6,533 bases of DNA from Nanobdellota archaeon. Lineage in GTDB: Archaea > Nanobdellota > Nanobdellia > SCGC-AAA011-G17 > ARS1403. Below the pieces are notes generated by a model that worked only from the letters and a program-made list of their open reading frames with translations, was not told the DNA's origin and made no database searches. Positions 1 to 4,498 of this stretch are shown piece by piece (within the stretch, counting starts at the first letter, position 1; the number at the start of each line of letters is the position of its first letter). A program made the position numbers and the translations under genes. The stretch is from the NCBI GenBank assembly GCA_018831025.1, contig JAHJRB010000036.1:1-6533 (forward strand), in the 5' to 3' direction.

Positions 1-1
1 A

Positions 2-109
2 GTTGTTCCCAGAGTTCAAGCTGTAGATGCTAGAACTAGTATTAGAGAAACATTTGATAATTATGTAAGGCCTGTAGTTATAGAAGCTGTAGAAGATTTA
101 ATTTATTAA
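2..109 (+). CDS. C-terminal tail of an unidentified protein (5' end outside window)
   Basis: An open frame enters from the left edge and gives 35 residues before a TAA stop at 107-109. The peptide starts VVPRVQAVDARTS and ends AVEDLIY. The other plus frames close quickly here, and the sequence reads like ordinary protein with mixed hydrophobic and charged residues, so I take it as the end of a real gene. I do not recognise the family, and 35 residues are too few to assign a function. Its last 12 bases overlap the end of the convergent metalloprotease gene, which fits the tight packing elsewhere in the window. Confidence 0.6.
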   Translation, partial: VVPRVQAVDARTSIRETFDNYVRPVVIEAVEDLIY

Positions 110-499
110 TTCTTTATAAATTTTAAACCAAGAATTTTTTACCCATTTTTTTTCTTGAGCTAATTGAAAAGCAAACCCCCGCTTTCTTAATTCTTTATTA
201 ACGATGTTTCCTTGATGAGGATATTTGTATTGTTTTGGTAAAGGAGAATGAAAACCATGAGAGTAATGAACTAACTCATGAGCTATTGTGATGTCTACTA
301 CATACTCTGGAACTAACTCGCTTTTAAATAAAGAGTTTACAACTATTAAAGTATCTTTATCTTTTTTCTTAATAAATCCAAACCTAAGTTTAGGCTTGCC
401 TTTAAATTTTATTAAAACATTATTTTCTTTAGGAACTTCTGGGAATAATAATTGCCAAATACTATCTAGTTTGTTTTCTAGCCAAGTTTGAGTTCTCAT
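98..499 (-). CDS. SprT-like zinc metalloprotease, 133 aa
   Basis: This is a small protein built around a zincin motif. HELVH at residues 74-78 supplies two zinc-binding histidines and the catalytic glutamate. A PHQGN segment follows, with His95 as the likely third ligand, resembling the PHG-type third-ligand motif of SprT-like proteases. The order of N-terminal strands, a helix with HExxH, then a basic tail (KELRKRG, residues 102-108) fits a minimal SprT or minigluzincin fold. Known SprT/Spartan/Wss1 members cut proteins, some of them DNA-protein crosslinks; whether this one does is inference. No signal peptide or membrane segment is visible, so it is probably cytoplasmic. The ATG start at 499 lies about 27 bases from a TATA-like box at 522-530. 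The 82-aa gene ends 32 bases upstream, so read-through from it is also possible. Confidence 0.8.
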   Translation of the reverse strand: MRTQTWLENKLDSIWQLLFPEVPKENNVLIKFKGKPKLRFGFIKKKDKDTLIVVNSLFKSELVPEYVVDITIAHELVHYSHGFHSPLPKQYKYPHQGNIVNKELRKRGFAFQLAQEKKWVKNSWFKIYKELIN

Positions 500-521
500 A
501 ATTTTAAAAATCTAGAAGTAG

Positions 522-530
522 TATTAATAA
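522..530 (-). promoter_or_regulatory. Probable TATA box for the SprT-like gene
   Basis: Read on the minus strand this is TTATTAATA, a fair match to the archaeal box A. Its centre is about 27 bases from the ATG at 499, the same spacing as the better boxes in this window, which predicts a leaderless transcript. It sits in the short gap after the 82-aa gene. The match is weaker than the others. Confidence 0.4.
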
Positions 531-531
531 T

Positions 532-780
532 TTATGATTTTTCTATTACATATTGTTCGTAGAAAGTATTGAATTCCCATATAGAGGGGCCTGCAACTGC
601 AACTTCTTCACTACTCATTTCTACTCTGGTTCTCCAAACTTGCCTTGCTAATTCACATAAGCTATGTGTTCTATCATCATAATCTATATCCTGTAAGAAA
701 ACTTTGCCTGTTTCTTCTCCTTCTTCATTTACTGGGGAGAATTCGTATGCTACATTTGTTTTTCTAAATAGATATTTCAT
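532..780 (-). CDS. Hypothetical protein, 82 aa
   Basis: I do not recognise this family. The protein is small and acidic. Its N-terminal half (MKYLFRKTNVAYEFSPVN, then an EEGEE stretch near residues 19-23) looks beta-rich, and a helical stretch covers roughly residues 38-60 (from THSLCELARQVW). There is one cysteine (Cys42), no membrane segment and no zinc motif. It is supported as a gene by an excellent TATA box (803-810) centred 26.5 bases before its ATG, by little competing coding on the other strand, and by protein-like composition. It diverges from the Kae1 gene across 89 bases and is followed 32 bases later by the metalloprotease gene on the same strand, so the two may be partly cotranscribed. 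Confidence 0.7.
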   Translation of the reverse strand: MKYLFRKTNVAYEFSPVNEEGEETGKVFLQDIDYDDRTHSLCELARQVWRTRVEMSSEEVAVAGPSIWEFNTFYEQYVIEKS

Positions 781-802
781 ATTAAAATTAGATTTATATC
801 AA

Positions 803-810
803 TATTTAAA
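803..810 (-). promoter_or_regulatory. TATA box for the 82-aa gene (leaderless promoter)
   Basis: On the minus strand this reads TTTAAATA, a perfect match to the classical archaeal box A. Its centre is 26.5 bases from the ATG at 780. Archaeal transcription starts about 25 bases past the box centre, so the mRNA should begin at or next to the start codon. No Shine-Dalgarno sequence is present. Confidence 0.65.
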
Positions 811-839
811 GATTTATAGGGTGGAGAAAATAGATTAAA

Positions 840-847
840 TTTAAATA
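840..847 (+). promoter_or_regulatory. TATA box for the Kae1 gene (leaderless promoter)
   Basis: The sequence is TTTAAATA, preceded by a purine-rich stretch (821-836) where the BRE would lie. Its centre is 26.5 bases before the ATG at 870, predicting a leaderless mRNA. It mirrors the minus-strand box at 803-810: same eight bases and same spacing, with 29 bases between the two. Confidence 0.65.
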
Positions 848-869
848 AGTTTCAATTTTAAAAAGTAAT

Positions 870-1847
870 ATGATAGTTTTAGGGATTGAAAGCACGGCGC
901 ATACATTTGGAATTGGGATTTTAAAAGATGGAAAAATTTTAGCAGATATTAAAAGGCAATATAGACCAGAAAAAGGCGGAATAGTTCCTAATGATGCTAT
1001 GGAGTTTTTGAAAAGTGTTAAAGAAGAGATTTTAGAAGAAGCTTTAAAGGAGGCTAAATTAGAAATAAAAGATATAAATATTTTTGCAATTAGCCAAGGT
1101 CCTGGAATGCCATTATCTTTACATATCGGAATGAATTTTGCTAAAGAGTTAGCTAAAAAATATAAAAAACCATTAATTCCAGTCAACCACCTTGTTGGAC
1201 ATTTGAGTATTGGATTAATGTTAACTGAGGTAAAAGATCCTGTCTTTATTTTGGCTACAGGAGCTAATACTCAGATAATTGCTTTTGAAGGAGGAAAGTA
1301 TAGGGTATTTGGAGAGTGTTTAAGTATAGGTCTAGGGAATGCGTTAGATAAGTTTGGAAGAGCAATTGAGCTAGAATTCCCTGCCGGTCCTAAAATAGAA
1401 GAGCTTGCTAAGAAAGGAAAGTACATTGAGCTTAGTTATGTTGTAAAAGGAATGGATGTTGAGTTCAGCGGGATTGTAACACAAGCGAGTAATCTGTATA
1501 AAAAAGGAGCTAAGAAAGAAGATTTATGTTATAGTATTCAAGAGACTTGCTTTGCTATGTTAACTGAAGTAAGTGAGAGAGCGATGGCTCATTGTGATAA
1601 AAAAGAACTATTGTTGATTGGTGGTGTTGCGGCTAATCAAAGATTAATTGAAATGTTAGAGATAATGTGCAAAGAAAGAAATGCTGAATTTAAAGTAGTG
1701 CCTATACAATATTCCGGAGATTGTGGTGGACAAATAGCTGTTCAAGGTTTTTTAGAAGGTAAAAATAAAAAATTTAGTAAAAAAGAAACTGAAAATTTAG
1801 ATATCAATCCTATTTGGAGAGTTGAAGAAGTGGAAATAAAATATTAA
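870..1847 (+). CDS. kae1: Kae1/TsaD-family protein (t6A tRNA modification), 325 aa, divergent motifs
   Basis: Kae1 is the catalytic KEOPS subunit that transfers threonylcarbamoyl to A37 of ANN-decoding tRNAs. The length fits a standalone archaeal Kae1, with no fused Bud32 kinase. Visible family marks are GIESTAHTFGIGI near the N-terminus, metal-ligand pair His107/His111 (VNHLVGH), KGMDVEFSG (193-201), the helix SIQETCFAMLTEVSERAMAH (222-241), GGVAANQRL (251-259) and Asp284, the probable third metal ligand. Several usually strict motifs differ: the archaeal PREAAxHH region is PNDAMEF (40-46), SGGNTQ is TGANTQ (130-135), GPGLGPSLR is GPGMPLSLH (77-85), and DNGAMIA is DCGGQIA (284-290). It is clearly a homologue; full activity is less certain. 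The start is fixed by the TATA box at 840-847. No other KEOPS gene is in the window. The last four bases overlap the convergent membrane-protein gene. Confidence 0.9.
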   Translation: MIVLGIESTAHTFGIGILKDGKILADIKRQYRPEKGGIVPNDAMEFLKSVKEEILEEALKEAKLEIKDINIFAISQGPGMPLSLHIGMNFAKELAKKYKKPLIPVNHLVGHLSIGLMLTEVKDPVFILATGANTQIIAFEGGKYRVFGECLSIGLGNALDKFGRAIELEFPAGPKIEELAKKGKYIELSYVVKGMDVEFSGIVTQASNLYKKGAKKEDLCYSIQETCFAMLTEVSERAMAHCDKKELLLIGGVAANQRLIEMLEIMCKERNAEFKVVPIQYSGDCGGQIAVQGFLEGKNKKFSKKETENLDINPIWRVEEVEIKY

Positions 1848-2065
1848 CGATATAAAACTCCTGTAAAAAAATTAATTTTGTCTAACTGGTATAGAACATA
1901 TAAAACAATTATTATTAAAATTACTATAACTCCTATCAAAGCTAATTTACCTGCGAAATTAATCTTCTGCCATTGGACTTGCTCTTTCATTAATTTTTGA
2001 GAGTAGCCAAGTTTATACGTGCCGGTTTTATCTTTCCAGACTAAACTATTATCCTCTTTTGCCAT
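1844..2065 (-). CDS. Small single-pass membrane protein, 73 aa
   Basis: Function not recognised. Residues 1-37 are hydrophilic and rich in Lys and aromatic residues (VWKDKTGTYKLGYS, 9-22). A strong membrane helix follows (about 38-60: LALIGVIVILIIIVLYVLY) and then a short polar tail. There is no signal-peptidase or lipobox site. The Lys-rich N-terminal half suggests it stays inside the cell with the tail outside, by the positive-inside rule. A TTTATAAA box centred 27.5 bases before the ATG supports it as a real gene with its own promoter. Its TAA stop shares four bases (TTAA) with the convergent Kae1 stop. The 303-aa secretion-ATPase-domain gene ends 47 bases upstream on the same strand; a functional link is possible but unproven. 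Confidence 0.7.
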   Translation of the reverse strand: MAKEDNSLVWKDKTGTYKLGYSQKLMKEQVQWQKINFAGKLALIGVIVILIIIVLYVLYQLDKINFFTGVLYR

Positions 2066-2088
2066 ATAGTAAATCTATGTAATGTTGT

Positions 2089-2096
2089 TTTATAAA
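2089..2096 (-). promoter_or_regulatory. TATA box for the 73-aa membrane protein gene
   Basis: On the minus strand this reads TTTATAAA. Its centre is 27.5 bases from the ATG at 2065, which predicts a leaderless or nearly leaderless mRNA. It lies within 25 bases of the stop of the 303-aa gene, so the small gene probably has its own transcript despite the shared strand. Confidence 0.6.
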
Positions 2097-2112
2097 GTTT
2101 ATTGTGGTAAAA

Positions 2113-3024
2113 TTATAGCTTTGTAATAGTGAATGAAGAGCCCATTAAGGGGGCATAATTGGCTTTTACCTCTAGATTTTGGATTTTTATAGCAATATTT
2201 GGAGTTGTTTCAGTTGGAATTTTTCCATATTTTTTACCAATATTTAAGACAAAATTATTTAATTCCTGGTTAGAGTCAAATTGTATATTTGTTGGAATTA
2301 GCTTGTTATTAAAAATTACTTTTATGTTGTCGAAGCTTTCGCATATTATTTTTTTAACTCTAGAATCTTTTATTAAAGGGTCTATCTTTCCAAAACCTTT
2401 CAGGTTTCTTGTTAGATGGTATTTTAATTTTTTAACATAGTCTAAAGAATATTTTATTTTAAGTTGTTTTGCAATTTTGGCTATTTCATCTTCTATAAAA
2501 TTTGGTCTTTCTAAAAGATTTGGGTCTTTTCTTACAGCTTCTCTTACTATTGGTTCTAAGAGATTATAAATTTTCCAATCTTGGTCCTGCAAAGTGGGTT
2601 CTACTAAATCATATTTTAGTTCTCCATTTTCTTCTTTTAATTGTGAGATTGTATTTTCTTTTAATTCAGGTTCTTTTGTAGAAAGAGATGTAGACGGTGC
2701 TTTAACTGGAGATGGGGGTGGAGGAGGTAATGGTGGTTGAATTAATTTTCTTGGTTGAGGCGCTTTAATTGGTTTTTGATAGGATTCTTCTGTAGGTTTT
2801 GGATATGATTCTTGCTTAATTGTTTGATAATCTTTTTTTGTTTCTTGTTTTTTAATCCCCTTACCATGAGAAACTAGGAATAATGCTTTTGTAAAATTTC
2901 TTAAGATTCTAACATTTTTTACTGTTTGAGGATTTTTAGGACGCTCTAAAATTTCAACTAGCTTATTTAACTCTTCCATTACTTTATCTCTTGTTGGATC
3001 TGGATAAAGGAAGTTAACTGGCAT
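2113..3024 (-). CDS. Standalone secretion-ATPase N-terminal-domain protein with proline-rich linker, 303 aa
   Basis: There are three parts. Residues 1-55 are a Lys-rich helical domain starting MPVNFLYPDPTRDKV. Residues 56-145 are a low-complexity linker with SYPKP/SYQKP repeats and a run of six prolines in PPLPPPPPSP (97-106). Residues 150-303 resemble the N-terminal domain of type II/IV secretion ATPases (GspE, CpaF, archaeal FlaI/TadA). Matching marks are a helical segment, LKGFGKIDPLIKDSRVKKI (208-226), a strand-rich stretch with IPTNIQFDSNQEL, GKIPTETTPN (267-276) and a closing SSFTITKL that matches the family's GxxxTIRKF. In complete ATPases the Walker A/B domain starts right there; here a TAA follows. 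The bases downstream hold only a promoter and the 73-aa gene, so no frameshifted ATPase remnant is visible. It may regulate or scaffold a pilus-like machine, or be a degenerate relic. The start is supported by a TATA box at 3047-3054. Confidence 0.75.
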   Translation of the reverse strand: MPVNFLYPDPTRDKVMEELNKLVEILERPKNPQTVKNVRILRNFTKALFLVSHGKGIKKQETKKDYQTIKQESYPKPTEESYQKPIKAPQPRKLIQPPLPPPPPSPVKAPSTSLSTKEPELKENTISQLKEENGELKYDLVEPTLQDQDWKIYNLLEPIVREAVRKDPNLLERPNFIEDEIAKIAKQLKIKYSLDYVKKLKYHLTRNLKGFGKIDPLIKDSRVKKIICESFDNIKVIFNNKLIPTNIQFDSNQELNNFVLNIGKKYGKIPTETTPNIAIKIQNLEVKANYAPLMGSSFTITKL

Positions 3025-3046
3025 AGTATTAGAATATATATTTTAA

Positions 3047-3054
3047 TATATAAA
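3047..3054 (-). promoter_or_regulatory. TATA box for the 303-aa gene (leaderless promoter)
   Basis: On the minus strand this is TTTATATA, centred 26.5 bases from the ATG at 3024. This is exactly the spacing seen for the Kae1 and 82-aa genes. No ribosome binding site lies between box and start. Confidence 0.6.
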
Positions 3055-3105
3055 GATAATGTTTTAGCTAAGTTCATCCTTCACAGAATTCAGATATAAG
3101 AAAAT

Positions 3106-3453
3106 CTACTCTTCGAAACTAGGAATTTCTATGATGAATCTATTCTTAGATTCTGGATAAACTAAAACTTCTGCTCCTTTTTTTAATTTTCCAAAATTTA
3201 TCTGATTTTTACTTAACCTAACTGCTAAGCTGTTCCCTAGGAGGTTTAACTTTGTTCTATGTTCTAAACCCCATAATCCTTTTTCCCTAGCTACTTTATC
3301 AATTTCATCTAAAATAATGTCTTCATAAAACTGTTCTTTACATTTGCTGCATATCATTGTTGGGAATTTACCTAGATTTACTCCTAGCAGTATGTAATCC
3401 ATTTTTTTTGTTAATATTTTTCCTTCACATTCCGGGCATTTATTTAGTTTCAT
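3106..3453 (-). CDS. Probable antitoxin: YgiT/MqsA-type zinc finger plus AbrB-like domain, 115 aa
   Basis: The N-terminus carries two CxxC pairs (Cys6/Cys9 in CPEC, Cys35/Cys38 in CSKC), followed by QFYEDI, as in the YgiT-type zinc finger of MqsA-family antitoxins. Residues about 66-111 (RTKLNLLGNSLAVRLSK, then LKKGAEVLVYP) have the pattern of a SpoVT-AbrB/MazE swapped-hairpin DNA-binding domain rather than the helix-turn-helix of E. coli MqsA. The protein would neutralise the toxin encoded directly upstream and probably repress their shared promoter. The ATG at 3453 begins two bases after the toxin TGA, so the pair is translationally linked. A TTG at 3459, overlapping the toxin stop, would add only Met-Lys and is less likely. 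The toxin-first order matches mqsRA. The pairing is an inference from family and context. Confidence 0.75.
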   Translation of the reverse strand: MKLNKCPECEGKILTKKMDYILLGVNLGKFPTMICSKCKEQFYEDIILDEIDKVAREKGLWGLEHRTKLNLLGNSLAVRLSKNQINFGKLKKGAEVLVYPESKNRFIIEIPSFEE

Positions 3454-3455
3454 TT

Positions 3456-3659
3456 TCAATCAATATATATTGTTTTTATGTAGTATGTTTCTTTATTTAT
3501 TTTTTTATAAGCTACTTTTATTTCTTTATAAGCGGTTAAATAACCATCTGTTTGTTTTGAAGTTGCCCCTCTTTTAATAACCGTTTCTATTTGTTCTTTT
3601 GAAAAACGGTATAATATTCTTTTATCGTTTGCGTGTTTGCTGTAAATGGCTTTTATCAT
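3456..3659 (-). CDS. Probable DUF4258-like toxin of a type II toxin-antitoxin pair, 67 aa
   Basis: This is a short, strongly basic protein. Its layout fits the DUF4258 family: an early KHANDKR (8-14) with His9 and Arg14 matching the HAxxR start, a helix SKEQIETVIKRG (20-31), then strands ending in YIKTIYID (60-67), where Thr63-Ile-Tyr65 matches the usual iiTvy end. DUF4258 proteins are RelE/MqsR-like in size and often sit next to YgiT-type zinc-finger proteins; toxic RNase activity is presumed rather than shown. An in-frame TAA lies immediately before the ATG, so the start cannot move upstream. The promoter is a TATA-like box at 3689-3696, with a palindrome (3663-3680) at the predicted transcription start. 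The antitoxin gene follows without a gap worth the name. Confidence 0.7.
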   Translation of the reverse strand: MIKAIYSKHANDKRILYRFSKEQIETVIKRGATSKQTDGYLTAYKEIKVAYKKINKETYYIKTIYID

Positions 3660-3662
3660 TTA

Positions 3663-3680
3663 TACTTGTTATAACAAATA
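3663..3680. promoter_or_regulatory. Candidate toxin-antitoxin operator (palindrome)
   Basis: TTGTTATAACAA at 3666-3677 is a perfect 12-base palindrome. After one mismatched pair (C3665/A3678), two further pairs match, giving an 18-base near-palindrome. It lies 3-21 bases upstream of the toxin ATG and covers the start site predicted from the box at 3689-3696. A repressor bound here would block transcription of the pair, as expected for autoregulating toxin-antitoxin operons. In DNA this AT-rich a short palindrome could also arise by chance. Confidence 0.45.
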
Positions 3681-3688
3681 CTAACATG

Positions 3689-3696
3689 TTTATATA
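3689..3696 (-). promoter_or_regulatory. TATA-like box for the toxin-antitoxin operon
   Basis: On the minus strand this is TATATAAA, inside a longer AT run (3686-3700). The centre is about 33 bases from the toxin ATG, giving a predicted start near 3667 and a leader of about 8 bases. This differs slightly from the strictly leaderless genes. It lies just past the stop of the coiled-coil gene. Confidence 0.45.
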
Positions 3697-3706
3697 TTTT
3701 TCTATT

Positions 3707-4120
3707 TTAAAATTCTTCAGGGTTGTAAGGTCTTTGTTGAGGTTGCTCGCCTGTCATTGTTGAAGACTTAATGTATTTCTGTATTAGTATTAAACCTCTA
3801 ATTATATTTTTATTTTGCTCTAATAATTCTGAGATTTTTCCTAGTAATGGTCTTAGTTTTTCTTCCTCTGTTTCAGCGACCATTTGTTCGCCAGCTTCTT
3901 TAAAAAGTCCTACCATTGACTTTATTTCATTTGTTAAGGCTTCTTGGGATTTTAATAAAGAATTTTGAGTCTTTAACATTTCATTATTAGTTTTTGCTAA
4001 ATCCACGATTTTAGATTGTAAAGAAACTGTATTTTGAGCTAAAGACTTCATTAATTCCTGAGCAGAGTTTTTCCTTGGAGTAGGGGCTGTTTTAATTTGT
4101 TGTGGTTTTGCTGGTGGCAA
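3707..4120 (-). CDS. Coiled-coil protein, about 137 aa
   Basis: The family is not recognised. A Pro/Lys-rich N-terminus (PPAKPQQIKTAPTPRKN) is followed by about 95 residues of almost uninterrupted helix with heptad-like spacing of Leu, Ile and Met (SLAQNTVSLQSKIVDLAK, then NNEMLKTQNSLLKSQEAL, then KISELLEQNKNIIRGLILIQ). The tail is polar and Pro/Gln-rich, ending RPYNPEEF. There are no cysteines and no clear membrane segment, which suggests an oligomerising scaffold or adaptor. The start is uncertain. A GTG at 4129 lies inside a good Shine-Dalgarno sequence (minus-strand AGAGGTG, 4127-4133), whereas a TTG at 4120 sits six bases after it, so I prefer the TTG. No ATG is available before an upstream in-frame stop near 4157. 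Confidence 0.7.
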   Translation of the reverse strand: MPPAKPQQIKTAPTPRKNSAQELMKSLAQNTVSLQSKIVDLAKTNNEMLKTQNSLLKSQEALTNEIKSMVGLFKEAGEQMVAETEEEKLRPLLGKISELLEQNKNIIRGLILIQKYIKSSTMTGEQPQQRPYNPEEF

Positions 4121-4126
4121 TTTATA

Positions 4127-4133
4127 CACCTCT
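4127..4133 (-). promoter_or_regulatory. Shine-Dalgarno site deciding the coiled-coil protein start
   Basis: Minus-strand AGAGGTG matches the anti-Shine-Dalgarno end of 16S rRNA well and lies six bases before a TTG at 4118-4120. The GTG at 4127-4129 is part of the site itself and so is a poor start. It is the strongest such site I see in this window. Confidence 0.5.
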
Positions 4134-4273
4134 TTGATATGTAATACTGAAGATGTTTAAATTATTTTTGGTTTTGGATTGTTGTTATTAGTAAGTAGTG
4201 TATAATAGAAAGGTTTATAAAGGGTTTTTAACGAAGATATAGAAGAGTAAAAGAGGTTCTGATATAATATAAA
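4130..4273. promoter_or_regulatory. Divergent intergenic promoter region
   Basis: These 144 bases separate the minus-strand coiled-coil gene from the plus-strand membrane protein/TrmB operon. A plus-strand TTTATAAA at 4214-4221 would start transcription near 4243 and leave a leader of about 30 bases before the ATG at 4274. A weaker minus-strand box (AATTTAAAC, 4155-4163) would start transcription near 4134, just upstream of the Shine-Dalgarno site. The plus leader contains GAGGT (4253-4257), but 16 bases from the ATG is too far for normal pairing. I found no TACT-N3-AGTA type TrmB operator. Confidence 0.45.
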
Positions 4274-4498
4274 ATGACATTAAGAAATAAATTAAGGGAA
4301 GCAATCATACCTGCATCATTTATAGTTGTGGGTGGATTGACACTTGCCCTTAATAGGATAGGTGGAGATTTTCTTGTATTAGAAATTCCAGAGTTGGAAC
4401 TTGAATGTAGATATCAGCCAATAAGAGAAACTATACCCTCCTGTATTGAAGGTATGGGTGAATTAGATATATATATTTTGGACAGGGTGTGTTATTAG
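4274..4498 (+). CDS. Small membrane-anchored protein, 74 aa, cotranscribed with the TrmB regulator
   Basis: Function not recognised. A basic N-terminus (MTLRNKLREA) is followed by one hydrophobic helix (about residues 11-27, IIPASFIVVGGLTLAL). A mostly polar, acidic tail of about 45 residues contains three cysteines (Cys45, Cys57, Cys73). The charge pattern suggests an anchored protein with the N-terminus inside and the Cys-bearing tail outside; a disulfide is possible. An in-frame TAA shortly upstream (4265-4267) fixes the ATG as the earliest start. Its TAG is followed directly by the ATG of the TrmB gene, with no spacer, so the two are almost certainly one operon and may act together. Short length and lack of homology recognition keep confidence moderate. 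Confidence 0.6.
   Translation: MTLRNKLREAIIPASFIVVGGLTLALNRIGGDFLVLEIPELELECRYQPIRETIPSCIEGMGELDIYILDRVCY

Noticed and set aside
288..491. 67-aa plus-strand frame opposite the metalloprotease
   Set aside because: The minus strand carries the HELVH and PHQGN motifs; the plus frame has none and no promoter.
806..1186. 126-aa open frame on the minus strand opposite the start of kae1
   Set aside because: It lies opposite the well-supported Kae1 coding sequence and the promoter region. Its hydrophobic, Ser/Ile-rich translation is what the complement of a Lys-rich gene gives, and no family motif is seen.
2159..2440. 93-aa plus-strand frame inside the 303-aa gene
   Set aside because: It is antisense to the conserved secretion-ATPase-like domain, whose motifs support the minus strand. 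The Phe/Leu-rich translation is a complement artefact.
3357..3539. 60-aa hydrophobic plus-strand frame across the toxin-antitoxin junction
   Set aside because: It is opposite two recognised genes, and its apparent membrane segment (many Phe, Tyr and Ile) reflects complemented Lys and Glu codons.
3771..3968. 65-aa plus-strand frame opposite the coiled-coil gene
   Set aside because: The regular heptad pattern is on the minus strand; the plus frame is a shadow.
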